From assembly GCA_013398275.1 (NCBI GenBank), contig VZSE01002883.1:453249-517248 (forward strand): a stretch of 64,000 nt of DNA. Reading direction: 5' to 3'. The translations under genes were made by a program, and so were the position numbers. Under the pieces are notes generated by a model that saw nothing but the letters and a program-made list of their open reading frames with translations, made no database searches and was not told the origin of the DNA. Origin of the DNA: Promerops cafer. Taxonomy: Eukaryota > Chordata > Aves > Passeriformes > Nectariniidae. Positions 1-9,936 of this stretch are shown here, piece after piece (the stretch's first letter is position 1; every line of letters begins with the position of its first letter).

Positions 1-1575
1 CTCACCAGATATAACCTCTCCAGCAGCACAGGAGAGGCTTAAAAAATAATTGGACCAAGTGGGAAATGAAGCCGTTGCCTTCCTAAATCTGCCAGGGTCT
101 CGTGGGAGCAGGGAGAAGGCAGGAGCCCCAGCTGGGAGATCTGGAGCCACCACTGGCAGCAGGGCAGGGACCCTGGTGGCCATGGAGCATCAGGAGAACG
201 GCAGCCACTGCACAACAGCAGCTTCCTGACCTCAATTTTCTCCGTGGAGAAAAGAGCAGGTCAAGTGGAAAGTGCTTAAGGAGGAAATTTGTTTCCTTCC
301 AGCCAGGGAGTCGGGAAGATAGGCGGCTATTGCGTGTGCTGGAATAAACCAAATTAATTTTGTGCTGTGCGCTGGCTCGAGGAGCTGAGGGCAAGGCGGG
401 GAAGATAATGGACTTTGATGTTTTACTTGAACTCAACAAAACACCTGGCAAGAAGCAGGGACTCGCTGCAACGGCAGCTCCAAACACTCCTAACCCAGGC
501 AACAGCTTCCTTTTGTTTTCTTTCTTTCCAATCTAATCTGGAGCATTAACCGGGCTGGTTCATATTTCCAGTGGAATAAAAGGTGCATTGTGAAAAGGAG
601 AGGGAAACAAGAGGCTTTAACAACTTCCTCTGCTTCCCCCAACAGCCTTGTGTCATCCATCTCTTGCAAGGCAAAGCCCCAGGTGAGACCCCCGTGGTGA
701 GGGGAGGGCTGAGGGGTGGTGGCACTGGGTGTCAAGAGGATCGGGACCTCCAAGAGAGGGATTAGAGCTGTGTTTTTCTGACACATTTCTTCCAAACTGC
801 TTCATCTTCCTGCTGCTGCAACGGGGGCAGGAAGGTCCCTGAATCCTGAGCACTGATATCCTGTTAAAAATGTCACTGTCAACATCAGCTTCCTCTGCTG
901 CCTCATTTTCTGCCTCTCTGTCATCCCTGCCAGCTCTGCATCAGACCTCAGTTCCCTGAACCACCCTCAGCATGGATTTCTTTTATTTTGGGGGGTCTAG
1001 AGACACCTGCCAAGCCTCTCCTTGCTTCTCTTTCCCAGTTTTGGGATAGGAACAGGCACAAACTCTTCCAAGTCTTCCCATAAACACAACTTTCAAGTCA
1101 GGCTGGAACAAAAGTGACAGCACTCTCCTAATGCCAGCTGCTAAAAATACATTCTGTGCTTGATAATTGAATGTGAGATGAAAAGTGAGTTTTAAGCAGA
1201 AGTTAAAGCTGCCTATTTCTGGCAAATTCCCAACTCCCCCAGTCCCCTGTGGGATGTCAGTGCATATCAATATCGTCTGCCTGGAAAATTTACATTTTGG
1301 GGAGCTGGCAGGTGCTGCTGAGTAGGGTTTTGGATTTAACTGGAAGCGATTTTGGGCTGCCAGGTACAAAGCACCTTCCCCGTGGAGGTGTGGGTGCTCA
1401 GGCCCCAGAGCCCCTCCCTGCCCTGCTCATATCTGCTGCAGCCCATGGCAGAACCCTCTGTGCCTCTTTCCACGGACGCAGGAGAAGCTCCCTGCTTGGG
1501 ATCCGAAACCCAGCCAACCACAGGGACAGCTTTCCATCCCCCCAAAGCAGGAGGAGGGAGGAGAACCACAGCATT
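1..1575. other. Unique noncoding sequence, no gene recognised
   Basis: No repeat family, RNA gene or convincing exon is visible here. The open frames on both strands are short, rich in Ser, Pro and Arg, and resemble no family I know. Base composition is mixed, with moderately AT-rich stretches around 1140-1280. The right edge abuts a minus-strand CR1 fragment. Confidence 0.5.
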
Positions 1576-1660
1576 GGGGTTGGAAGGACCATAAAGCTCA
1601 TCTCATTCCAGCCCCCTGCTGTGGACAGGGACACTTTCCACTAGCCCAGTTGCCCAGAGC
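1576..1660 (-). repeat. CR1 LINE 3' end fragment (reverse)
   Basis: It opens with GGGTTGGAAGG, followed by a degraded form of the block around CTGCCATGGGCAGGGACACC (here CTGTGGACAGGGACAC) and CACTAGCCCAG. This is the reverse complement of the CR1 3' untranslated end. Only about 85 bp remain. It lies just left of a plus-strand CR1, so the 3' ends of the two copies point outward. Confidence 0.8.
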
Positions 1661-1744
1661 TTTTTTCCCTCCTTGGCATGGATTTGTCCCTTATCCCCGG
1701 GCAGGGAGCCCCTGGGGCAGGATGTTAGTTTGGGATGTATTCCA

Positions 1745-1907
1745 TTGGAAGGGGCTGCCCAGGGAGGTGGTGGAGACCCCAGCACTGGAGGTGTCCAAGG
1801 AACACGTGGATGTGGCACTCAGAGCTCTGGGCTGTGACAAGGTGGGCATCGAGCAAAAAATGGATTTGATGACCTTGGAGGTCTTTCTAAATTATTCTAT
1901 TCCATGG
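1745..1907 (+). repeat. CR1 LINE 3' end fragment (forward)
   Basis: It contains GGGGCTGCCCAGGGAGGTGG, then GGTGTCCAAGGAACACGTGG, and ends in TTCTATTCCATGG, a decayed form of the CR1 terminal ATTCTATGAT repeat. It is a 5'-truncated insertion of about 160 bp. The GTGGATGTGGCACT signature differs from the CCATGGCAGGG type that dominates the window, so it is probably a different CR1 subfamily. Confidence 0.85.
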
Positions 1908-2667
1908 GTAATTACCGAATTCCTGAGCAAGGACATGCTTCCATTTTTGATTGCCAAACCCAGACATTCATATAAATTGGTGGCCATATAAGAAGGGCTT
2001 TCAGGATACTTTGAGGAAAACTTCCAGGATGACTTCCAGGATAATTTTCCATCATTATTTACGCATCTGCAGATCAATAAAATGTGTTATTCTGGTCAAA
2101 CCTTTATTTACCCCAACCTGGTTTTGCCCAGTTCACCACCTCATTCCAATGCGTGGATACACTTGTGTGGTTGGAATTAGGAAGGGGGAGCTCACTGGCT
2201 TTATCTGCCTTCCCACATCAGGGTTTGCAGCCAACCAATGAAATGCAGTCCCACAAATGCTCTGGATTAGGTAATGCTTTAAATTTGCATTTTATCTGCT
2301 AAAAATAGGGGGTTTTCTTCATTTTCCCGCACGTTGCTGGTTGGAATGTGATGAAATGCCAAAGGAGAAGCTGGTTCTGAGATGTGCCCTCACCAAAGTG
2401 AGCAGGGTTGAGTGTCCCAGGAGCCCCACAGGGGTGGGTGGCAGGAAGGTTGACAGGGTTCCCCCCCATGAACCTCCTGGGGACAGTTCCCTTTGTTTTT
2501 TGATGCCTGCAAGGTCTGTGGAGGTGTTTGGAGGACAGGACCTCTCCTGTGATCCAGGAAAGGACCATTTTTCCCCTGTCTTGTATTATGGAGCTTTTGG
2601 GGTCAGGAGGCCAGGAGAGGGATTTCTCTACTGACCCCTGCTGCATGGGCAGCAGGAAAGGGGGAAT
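1908..2667. other. Unique noncoding sequence
   Basis: No gene is recognised. An ACTTCCAGGAT motif occurs twice close together near 2019-2042, a trivial local duplication. The stretch around 2275-2340 is AT-rich. Open frames here are short and not protein-like. Confidence 0.5.
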
Positions 2668-3212
2668 TCTGCCCCTCTGCCCCAGTCAGGTGAGACCCCA
2701 CCTGAGAGCTGCCCCAGCCCTGGGGCCCAGCACAGGAAGGACCTGGAGCTGCTGGAGAGAGCCCAGAGGAGGCACCAGGATGAGCAGAGGGATGGAGCAG
2801 CTCTGCTAGGAGGAAAGGCTGGGAGCTGGGATTTTTCAGCCTGGAGAAGAGAAGGCTTCAGGGAGACCTTTTAGAGGACTTTCAATATATAAAAGGGGCT
2901 TTCCAGAGACATGAAGAGACTTTTTACCAAGACTTGTAGTGCCAGGACAAGGGGGAATGGTTTCCCACTGCCAGAGGGCAGGGATAGATGGGATATTTGG
3001 AAGAAATCCTTCCCTGTGAGGGTGGTTAGGCCCTGGAACAGGGTGCCCAGAGAAGCTGTGGCTGCCCCTGGATCCCTGGAAGTGTCCAAGGCCAGCTTGG
3101 ATGGGGCTTGGAGCAACCTGGGACAGTGGAAGGTGTCCCTGCCCATGGCAGGGGGTGGAAGGGGATGAGCTTAAGGTCCCTTCCAACCCAAACCCTTCCG
3201 TGATTCTAAGTC
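2668..3212 (+). repeat. CR1 LINE 3' region, about 545 bp (forward)
   Basis: This is one of the longest CR1 copies in the window. It starts in the end of the reverse-transcriptase reading frame (GAGACCCCACCTGAGAGCTG region), passes through the CAGCCTGGAGAAGAGAAGGC block, GTGCCCAGAGAAGCTGTGG and GTGTCCCTGCCCATGGCAGG, and ends with CCTTCCGTGATTCTAAG. It is 5'-truncated and the reading frame is broken, so it cannot be an active element. Confidence 0.9.
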
Positions 3213-3851
3213 TGTAATTAATGAGATATCAAGGTTTGATTTAAAGGTGACAGCACTCACTCTCCTAAGTCACTTTAAGTCACTAAGTCACTCTGGACGT
3301 GTCCAGAGTAAGCCATGAGAGATGAGCCTGGTTTGGATGCTGCCCTGCCCTCACTCAGGCTGGAGCCCCTTCCCCTTGTCTGTGTGACTGCAGCAATGAT
3401 TTCAGAAGTTGCCATAGCTCTGCCTTCCACACCATAAATCCTTGGAGCAGTTCATCCAGTTGAACCTTAAAGCTGACTGCTTCTCTTTATGGAGATCTCT
3501 CACATTTTTCATTGCCTTTGCATCAGACCTCATCAGTCCCACTCTCCTGCCAGAATACGAAGTGCCAGGAAAAATCCCATCTCTTTGGAGCTGACATTAA
3601 ATTATGGCAAATAAATCTGTCACTTCAAGACAGTGTCAGTGTCCCCTGTTCCAGTGCACTGGACAGAAGTACTGTCCAATAAAGGAACTGCTCATCTGAC
3701 CTCTACTATTATCTTTAAGCTTTTTGGAATAAAAGTAAATCTGCCTTTCCCTGGGGATTTCTATTTCTTTCACACAAAGGTTTGTTTGGTTTGATTTTAC
3801 CTTAGGTGCATATCATGAAATCAATCTGATTTTACCTTAGTGCATATTAAA
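3213..3851. other. Unique noncoding sequence
   Basis: No gene is recognised. Near 3265-3295 there are three close copies of AAGTCACT. A segment repeats with slight change around 3785-3845 (TTTTACCTTAG followed by TGCATAT, twice). AT-rich around 3600-3840. Confidence 0.5.
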
Positions 3852-4036
3852 GGATGGTTTGGGTTGGAAGGTTAAAGCCCATCCAGCCCCACCCCCTGCC
3901 ATGGGCAGGGACACCTTCCACTGTCCCAGGTTGCTCCAAGCCCTGTCCAACCTGGCCTTGGACACTTCCAGGGATCCAGGAGCAGCCACAGCTTCTCTGG
4001 GCACCCTGTGCCAGGCCTAACCACCCTCACAGTAAC
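3852..4036 (-). repeat. CR1 LINE 3' end fragment (reverse)
   Basis: It begins GGATGGTTTGGGTTGGAAGG, then carries CCCCTGCCATGGGCAGGGAC, TTGCTCCAAGCCCTGTCC and CACAGCTTCTCTGGGCACCC. It is a 5'-truncated minus-strand copy of the subfamily that dominates the window, about 185 bp long. Confidence 0.9.
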
Positions 4037-4720
4037 GGTCTGCCTGAATCCAATTCCATGGGTTAAAAAATCTCCAGCACAATCCTAGAGCCTCCCTGAC
4101 AAGGCCCAGAGGACCTTAAATAATGTGCTGGAGGTAAAAGCAGAGTGAAGGCATCTTCCCAGGCCCTCACCACATGACCACACATTCCTGGTGGTAGCAA
4201 TGGCATCAGGAGGTCACCCATCCTTTTTATCTCTCCTTTTTCTGGATCAGTTTCTCTCCTGTAAGTTTTTATCCTGTGCAATCCTCCAGGGACTCCCAAT
4301 CTTGTCCTGTTAGGAGTGTGTGGTATTGTGCTTGTAAAAACCCATCTGTGGCCTTTCCCAAAGAGCAGCTTGGGCACTCTGGAAGCAGGAGTGGGGGTCT
4401 GCTTGTGGATGCAGAGCCCAGTGTCTCCACACTGAGCCAGGTAATGAGAAAGGAAATGGATCTCTCCCTCTGGAAAGAAATGCCTTGAAAATCCTCTCTG
4501 CAGCTGCCTGCACGAGGTGTTGATGTGCATTATTTCCAGAGTTTCTATCCATGGTGGAGCCAACACAGCAGCCTCCAGCTAATCACACAGGGCACAGGGG
4601 AGATTTGTTCAGGGAGTCTGAAGGTTCAGTAATTATTTAATAAAGAAGAGAGGACTCAGTGCTGGCAGCTCAGGCTCTGAGCTGGAAATCTTGAGCAGAA
4701 AGATAAATTGTCGGAGCTAA
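4037..4720. other. Unique noncoding sequence
   Basis: An open frame of about 167 codons on the minus strand (4063-4566) has no recognisable domain and no supporting splice or start context. I treat it as chance. The tail from about 4620 to 4720 is AT-rich. Confidence 0.5.
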
Positions 4721-4935
4721 AAAATTTTTCCCTGTGAGGGAGGTGAGGCCCTGGCACAGTTGCCCAGAGAAGCTGTGGCTGCCCCTGGATCCCTGGAAGT
4801 GTCCAAGGCCAGCTTGGACAGGGCTTGGAGCACCCTGGGATAGTGGAAGATGTCCCTGCCCGTCACAGGGGGTTGGACTGGATGGGCTTTAAGCTCCTTT
4901 CCAACCCAGAATATTCTGGGAGTCCATGACTCTGA
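4721..4935 (+). repeat. CR1 LINE 3' end fragment (forward)
   Basis: It starts at TTTTTCCCTGTGAGGGAGG, then carries TTGCCCAGAGAAGCTGTGG, CCAAGGCCAGCTTGGACAGG and CCTTTCCAACCCAGAATATT, and ends with a decayed tail at TCCATGACTCTGAA. It is a 5'-truncated copy of the dominant subfamily, about 215 bp long. Confidence 0.9.
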
Positions 4936-5436
4936 ATATGAAGCAGCATCACACCTCTCCACGCTGTTGGAACTGAACCATCACCAATCTACTGAAATCT
5001 GAGTCTGTGCTCCCTGTATGGTGAGCAAAACTGGCCTTGGGGGTTGCAACGGAGTGACTTTCATTGGTTTGGTGGTGCTTGAGAGGCAGATCAGCAATCA
5101 GGCAGACAAGATCCACCAGGAGATGGGAGCATCAGTCCCAGGGTGACTCCAGCAGATAACAGTGGGAAAGAGCAGAGTGTGATGGTGGCATTTCATCCTT
5201 GGTTCACGATGCATTTCCCCACATCTGGGCCTCAGACACAAGCACATCAGAACCAGATCTCTCATCTCCCCAGAGCTGCTGGGTTAGGCTGCATGGCTCT
5301 GGTGTCACAGCCAGGCTGGAAAAAGGCCTCACCTGTGTCACAACGCTTGGCTCAGCACCCTGGGGTCACGGCTGGGGGTGGATCTCAGTGCTGGAGCAGG
5401 AAACTCTGTGCTTGGGGTTTAGGGGTAATAGCTGGG
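4936..5436. other. Unique noncoding sequence
   Basis: No gene or repeat is recognised. A 158-codon plus-strand frame begins here (5143) but runs straight into the CR1 copy and SINE, so it is not a gene. Confidence 0.5.
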
Positions 5437-5631
5437 ATGCTCAGCACTGGAACTCCAAAGGAGAGGAGGCTCAGGGGGGACCTTCTCACTCTCTACAGCT
5501 CCCTGACAGGAGGGGGCAGCCGGGGGCGTCGGGCTCTGCTCCCAGGGAACAGGGACAGGATGAGAGGAAACTGCCTCGAGTTTGGTCAGGCTGAATATCA
5601 GGGAAAATTTCCTCCCTAAAAGAGGGGTCAG
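5437..5631 (+). repeat. CR1 LINE internal 3' segment lacking its own 3' end
   Basis: The blocks GGAGGCTCAGGGGGGACC, CCCTGACAGGAGGGGGCAGC and GGGAACAGGGACAGGATGAG mark the part of CR1 just upstream of the 3' end. The copy stops at about GGGGTCAG, and the expected continuation (CTGCCCAGGGAGGTGG to the terminal repeat) is absent. A tRNA-derived SINE in the same orientation follows directly. It holds a CTCF-like core at 5506-5519. Confidence 0.85.
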
Positions 5632-5790
5632 GTATTCTGCCCAGCACAGAGGTGGAGGCAGGCATGGAGCCAATAACGCCGAGGCTGTGGGTTTGATCCC
5701 AGAACAGGCCATTCCCTGAAGGGTTGGACTCGGTGATCCTGGTGGGTCCCTTCCCACTCAGGGCATTCTGTGAAATCCGTGACTGTGCAT
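5632..5790 (+). repeat. tRNA-Ile-derived SINE with CR1-X-like tail (TguSINE1-like)
   Basis: The head looks like an old tRNA-Ile. A-box remnant AGCACAGAGGTGG lies near 5643-5655, anticodon-arm sequence CAATAACGCC at 5671-5680 still carries AAT, and B box GGTTTGATCCC sits at 5690-5700, with one C-to-T change from the canonical box at a former CpG. The tRNA part ends near 5710. The tail has GTTGGACTCGGTGATCC, GGTGGGTCCCTTCCCACTCA and ATTCTGTGAAATC, matching the CR1-X-like 3' ends found reversed elsewhere in the window. From memory this is the layout of zebra finch TguSINE1, which CR1 enzymes mobilise. It is too decayed to be a functional tRNA gene. Confidence 0.85.
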
Positions 5791-7411
5791 TCTGTGCTCA
5801 GCAAACTCCTGGGTGTGGCACTTGGGGCCATGGTTCACTGGTGAACAAAGGAGTGCCGGGCTCACAAATCTTGGAGTTCTTTCTCAACATTTCTGTAAAA
5901 CTGCCTGAACACTCTCTCCCACCTGCACCAGCAGCTCTGGGACTTGGCATGGACACACCAAGGAGTCTTTCCCTCCTGGGGAGAAGGGCATATCAGCCGT
6001 GGTGATTCCCATCTGCATCCTGATCCCAGCCCTCGGGACAGGCCTTCCTGTCACGGGAGGATTGCTGGGACGAAGCCTCACCAGGCTGTGTGACCCCGTT
6101 CCAGTGGGTCTGATGATCTCCCCGTGGGAGGTGCAGCCTTCCCGGGAGGCACAGCACACATTCCCTGTGTTCCACCCCACTGGGCACAGTTCCCTGTGGG
6201 GATTGCTGCCTCTCGTGGTGCCATTGCTTAGAAACGTGCTGCTATTGATCCTCTGTGCTTGGCTTTCTCTTACGAGCCCCAAACATCTCCTTTTCCAGAG
6301 CCATTCCTCTGAGCCCGCAGGATGGGAATTGTTTCGAGGAATCTCACTGCATTTCCTTCACTGGAAGGAAATCCGTGCAGGTTGTCTGTTTGCTTCCTGC
6401 CGTGTTTAGAGTCAAAATCCAAGAATTCTGCTTTAAAAAAAAAAAATTTCCCTTCTTTGTCAGCATCCTCCCCAAATAAACACGTGAGCAAATGGAATGT
6501 GTCTGGGAGCATATTGGAATTTGATGGGATTTTCTGAGCATCACACTTCTGCTGGCAATTAGCATAATCTGCCTCCTATCTCCTGCACAGGAATGATTAC
6601 TAAGAAATATGTCTTCTCAAGATTTTTTTAATCCTAAAGAAGCAAGTGGAGCACTGGCATATTTATGGCTCCCGCTGAGTTCCTCACTGTTTAGGTTAGG
6701 ATAAGGACTATTTCCCTATTGGAGTGCTGTGTGCAAGTCGCGTGCAGGAATCTGGGCTGTGTGCCAGCTCTCTGGGATGACCTGGAGGGAGGAAGAGCAG
6801 ATTTTCAGGAACAGCAATCACTGGTTTATGCAGGATCCCGCCAATGGCAGAGGTAAAACCCCACTCCCAGTGCTCCCAAGGCTGTCTTTCACTGTGAGCT
6901 GTGCCTGAGGCATCACAAAAGCCACACTCCCGGGAACAGCTCCTTGGAGAAGGAAGGAGCTACTGCCCACCCCACCACCAGGAATCTCCTTTTCGTGCAA
7001 ATCCCACCTGTATTCCTCGAGAAAGCCATCACTGCCTGCCTGGAGATTAGGGCTGAACAAAACCAGCTCTTTTTTGGCCGTTGCTCCCTCTCCCAGCCCA
7101 CGTCTGTCCCATCCACTTAGGCTGCAAATTCATTGGAGCCAGCGTTCCTCCTAGGAGGACACAGCCCCTTCCACCACGGTGCTCCGTGTTATTTGCTGCC
7201 TCCTGGTGTGCCAACACAAGAAATAAATAATGGAGCCTGTTATGTTTGTTATTCCCCCCCCAATCACCTGTGGGAGCACTCAGGAATTGTCACTCGGGTG
7301 AGTGGAGCAGCTGGAAAGTCAAACGCTGAGGAAAGGCTGAGCACAGACACTGCCAGTGCCAGCAGGGGAATACTCAGGTGCTCTGGGTGACCCCACCCCG
7401 CTTTTAAAATC
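5791..7411. other. Unique noncoding sequence
   Basis: About 1.6 kb with no recognised gene or repeat. It has an A12 run at 6435-6446. The stretch 6540-6700 is AT-rich. Minus-strand frames at 5884-6282 and elsewhere look like chance. Confidence 0.5.
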
Positions 7412-7780
7412 CCAGGATGGTTTGGATTGGAAGGGAGCTTAAAAATCATCTTGTTCCACGCCCTGCCATGGGCAGGGACACCTTCCACTGTCCCAGGGTG
7501 CTCCAAGACCTGTCCAACCTGGCCTTGGACACTTCCAGGGATCCAGGGGCAGCCACAGCTTCTCTGGGCAACTGTTCCAGGGCCTCCCCACCCTCACAGC
7601 CAAGAATTCCTTGCCAATATCCCACCTAACCCTGTCCTCTGGCAATCTGAAGCCATTCCACTTGTTCTGTTCTTCCAGAGCCTTGTCTGAAATCCCTTTC
7701 CAGCTCTCTTGGAGACCCTTCAGGCACTGGAACAGGCTCTGAGGTGTCCCCAGAGCTTTCTCTTCTCCAGGCTGTCCTTC
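7412..7780 (-). repeat. CR1 LINE 3' region, about 370 bp (reverse)
   Basis: It begins GGATGGTTTGGATTGGAAGG, then carries CCTGCCATGGGCAGGGACAC, CTTCCAGGGATCCAGGGGC, CATTCCACTTGTTCTGTTC and CTTTCTCTTCTCCAGGCTG. It extends further into the element than most copies, ending near the block that reads CAGCCTGGAGAAGAG in sense. A CpG-dense patch begins about 140 bp to the right. Confidence 0.9.
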
Positions 7781-8860
7781 TCTGGTAGGACAGACAAGCT
7801 GCTGGACACCAACACCCAGCAGAGCTGGGAGAATCCAGGGGTTTTTTCCTTCATGAAGCCAGAGGGCTGTGGGAGAGCCTTGGCCACGGATGCTGCTGCC
7901 TGGTCTCTCTTAGAGCTGTCATTCTCTCGCCGTTTGCTCTCCAAGCCGGCTGTTTTGCAGGGAGCAGGCCCGGGAATGCTCTCTTTGCTCCCGGGGCTGG
8001 GCGAGCGGCGCGCTCCCGGTGCGTGCCAGCCGTGTTTCACCAGCAGGGAACAAAGGGCCACACACACCGCGGCCCCTAGGCAGCCACCTCGCTTGTGACG
8101 GGCAGCACGACCCAAGTGCCCTTCCCTGCAGACAGGTGGGACATTAATGGGAAGATGAGGTGGCCAGGCAGGCGCCAGCCGTGCCTCTGATTCGCAGCTC
8201 CAGCTGGAAACCCCTACAGAGCGTGGGCCAGGCTTTATAAAATAAAAGCTAATAAGAATCATAACAATTTTGCTTTCTCTCCATAGCCTGCAGCAAGCCA
8301 GGCACAACATGGGAATTGAGGAATAAAGGCCATCAACTTCCTGTGGCTCCCCTCCTACCACCTTCCTCTTCTTGCTCCAAATTGTTTTGAAAACATTGCT
8401 TTTCCCTTGCCTATTTCATTTCTGCAATGAAGTCATCAAACAAGATGACAGGGACTTTCCGAGACTCAAATCAATCAGCAAGTTTCTCTTTTGCTTTTTC
8501 TACTCAGGCAGGAAATAGGGGAATAAATTTTCCAAGTGTCCAAGGGAAGGGAAGGGGGCAACGGGTGGGTTGGCTGCAGTATGGAGAGGAGTAAGGGAAC
8601 AGATGGAACTTCTGGACCTCATCCAGCCCATCAAAAATAAATAACCCCCTCTCATGTGTTTGTTCTGCTGTGAGAAGGTCCTGAGGGTTTTCTGCTGTGC
8701 ACTGGAAAATGAAAGAGACATTCCAAATTTATCCCATCCCCTGCCCCGGGTTGGCTTGGAAGTGAGTCGTGGTTTCTCCAGAGGTATTCCCCCAGCCCTG
8801 GATGGATATTCCACTTTCAGCACTAAAAATCATGTTCAGTTCATGCCAGGTTCAAGCTCA
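7781..8860. other. Unique sequence containing a CpG-dense patch
   Basis: The left third holds the CpG-rich patch described separately. From about 8220 the sequence turns AT-rich, with a pyrimidine-rich stretch around 8375-8420 and TTTCTCTTTTGCTTTTTCTA near 8481-8500. A 213-codon minus-strand frame (7720-8361) overlaps the CR1 and the CpG patch and is not protein-like. Confidence 0.5.
7921..8120. promoter_or_regulatory. CpG-dense patch, possible small CpG island
   Basis: By hand I count 17 CpG dinucleotides in these 200 bp, clustered at GGGCGAGCGGCGCGCTCCCG and CACCGCGGCCCC, while neighbouring kilobases have very few. It also contains the SOX-like core AACAAAGG at 8049-8056. It is short for a promoter island, and no exon or transcript start can be argued from sequence alone. 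It may be an orphan island, an enhancer or chance. Confidence 0.35.
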
Positions 8861-9178
8861 AATCATGGAATCACAGAATCATGGAATCTCCTGAGCTGGG
8901 AGGGAGCCACAGGGATCATCCAGTCCATCTCCTGGCCCTGCACAGACATCCCAACAATCCCACCCTGTGCATCCCTGAGAGCATTATCCAAACTCTCCTG
9001 GAGCTCTGGCAGCCCTGGGGCCGTGCCCAGCACCCTCTGGGGGAGGAACCTTTTCCTGACACCCAACCTAAACTCCCCTGGCACAGCTCCAGCCATTCCC
9101 TGGGTCCTGCCCCTGGTCCCAGAGAGCAGAGATGGGATTTTCCCCTCCACTATCCCTCAGGAGGAAGCTGCAGACAAG
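8861..9178 (-). repeat. CR1-X-like LINE 3' region (reverse)
   Basis: It opens with repeated AATCATGGAATCACAGAATC and then carries GAGCTGGGAGGGAGCCACAGG, TCATCCAGTCCATCTCCTGG, CCCAACAATCCCACCCTGTG and CTCCTGGAGCTCTGGCAGCC. Two other copies of this subfamily lie at 50047 and 62618, both also reversed. Its terminal block is shared with the SINE tail at 5720-5775. Confidence 0.88.
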
Positions 9179-9918
9179 AAAAAGCTCTTCCTGCAGTCTC
9201 CTCATGTACTTTATGGAGATGACTGAAGGTAATGGAAAGAGCTCATCCAGCGGGATCACCCCCTGCAATTTCTTCTGGGTTTAGGCAGAATAAAACTAAT
9301 CATAGGGGTTGTCTCAGCTCAGGCCAGGGCTGCTCTAGGAATAGATTGGCACTTCAGATTTACCAGGATGCAATGGAATAATGGCTGGGTAGTGGAATTT
9401 TCAGCACACGGGGGCAGGAGCAGCCGTTGTCATTTTCTTATGATGATTTTTATGCTGGTGCCTTCACTATTCCTCTCCTCTGTTCAGCGGGGACAGGCCC
9501 TGCACGGGAAGCAAGGACTCTGTGACTGCATCCCATTCCTCCAAAGGCATTGGAACATGGGCAGAGAACAGCCATTTGCTCGTACATTATGCAAGGAAAG
9601 TGCTGACCCAGTAGCACGAGAAACAATCCCGGGCAGGAGCCAACAGGTTTTACTGGAAAACCATTGGATTTCAACAAGAAGATTTAGGGTTTGGAATGAA
9701 ACCTTGACAGTTTGCCCAAAAATTACTTCTTCATTTTACAGCATTCCCTCCGTTGAAATGTGTGTGTTCTCCTCTTCCAGAAAAAGCAAGGGAATGAAAG
9801 GAAAAATGACGGCACTGACCGAGCTCCATCAGTGCATTCCTAGTGGCCACTTATTTTAGGGAAGAATTATCTCAGCTTTACTTTAATGAGTATCAATCAG
9901 GTTGGTAACTAACACAGC

Positions 9919-9936
9919 TTTTTTTTTTTTTTTTTT
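9919..9936. repeat. T18 homopolymer run
   Basis: Eighteen consecutive T. Read on the minus strand it is a poly-A. A TTTATT (reverse AATAAA) lies about 33 bp to its right, but no retrocopied coding sequence is recognisable beyond it. Confidence 0.9.

Noticed and set aside
5632..5712. Functional tRNA-Ile gene
   Set aside because: The 5' acceptor strand does not pair with the 3' strand, the A box is decayed and a CR1-type tail follows. It is a SINE head.
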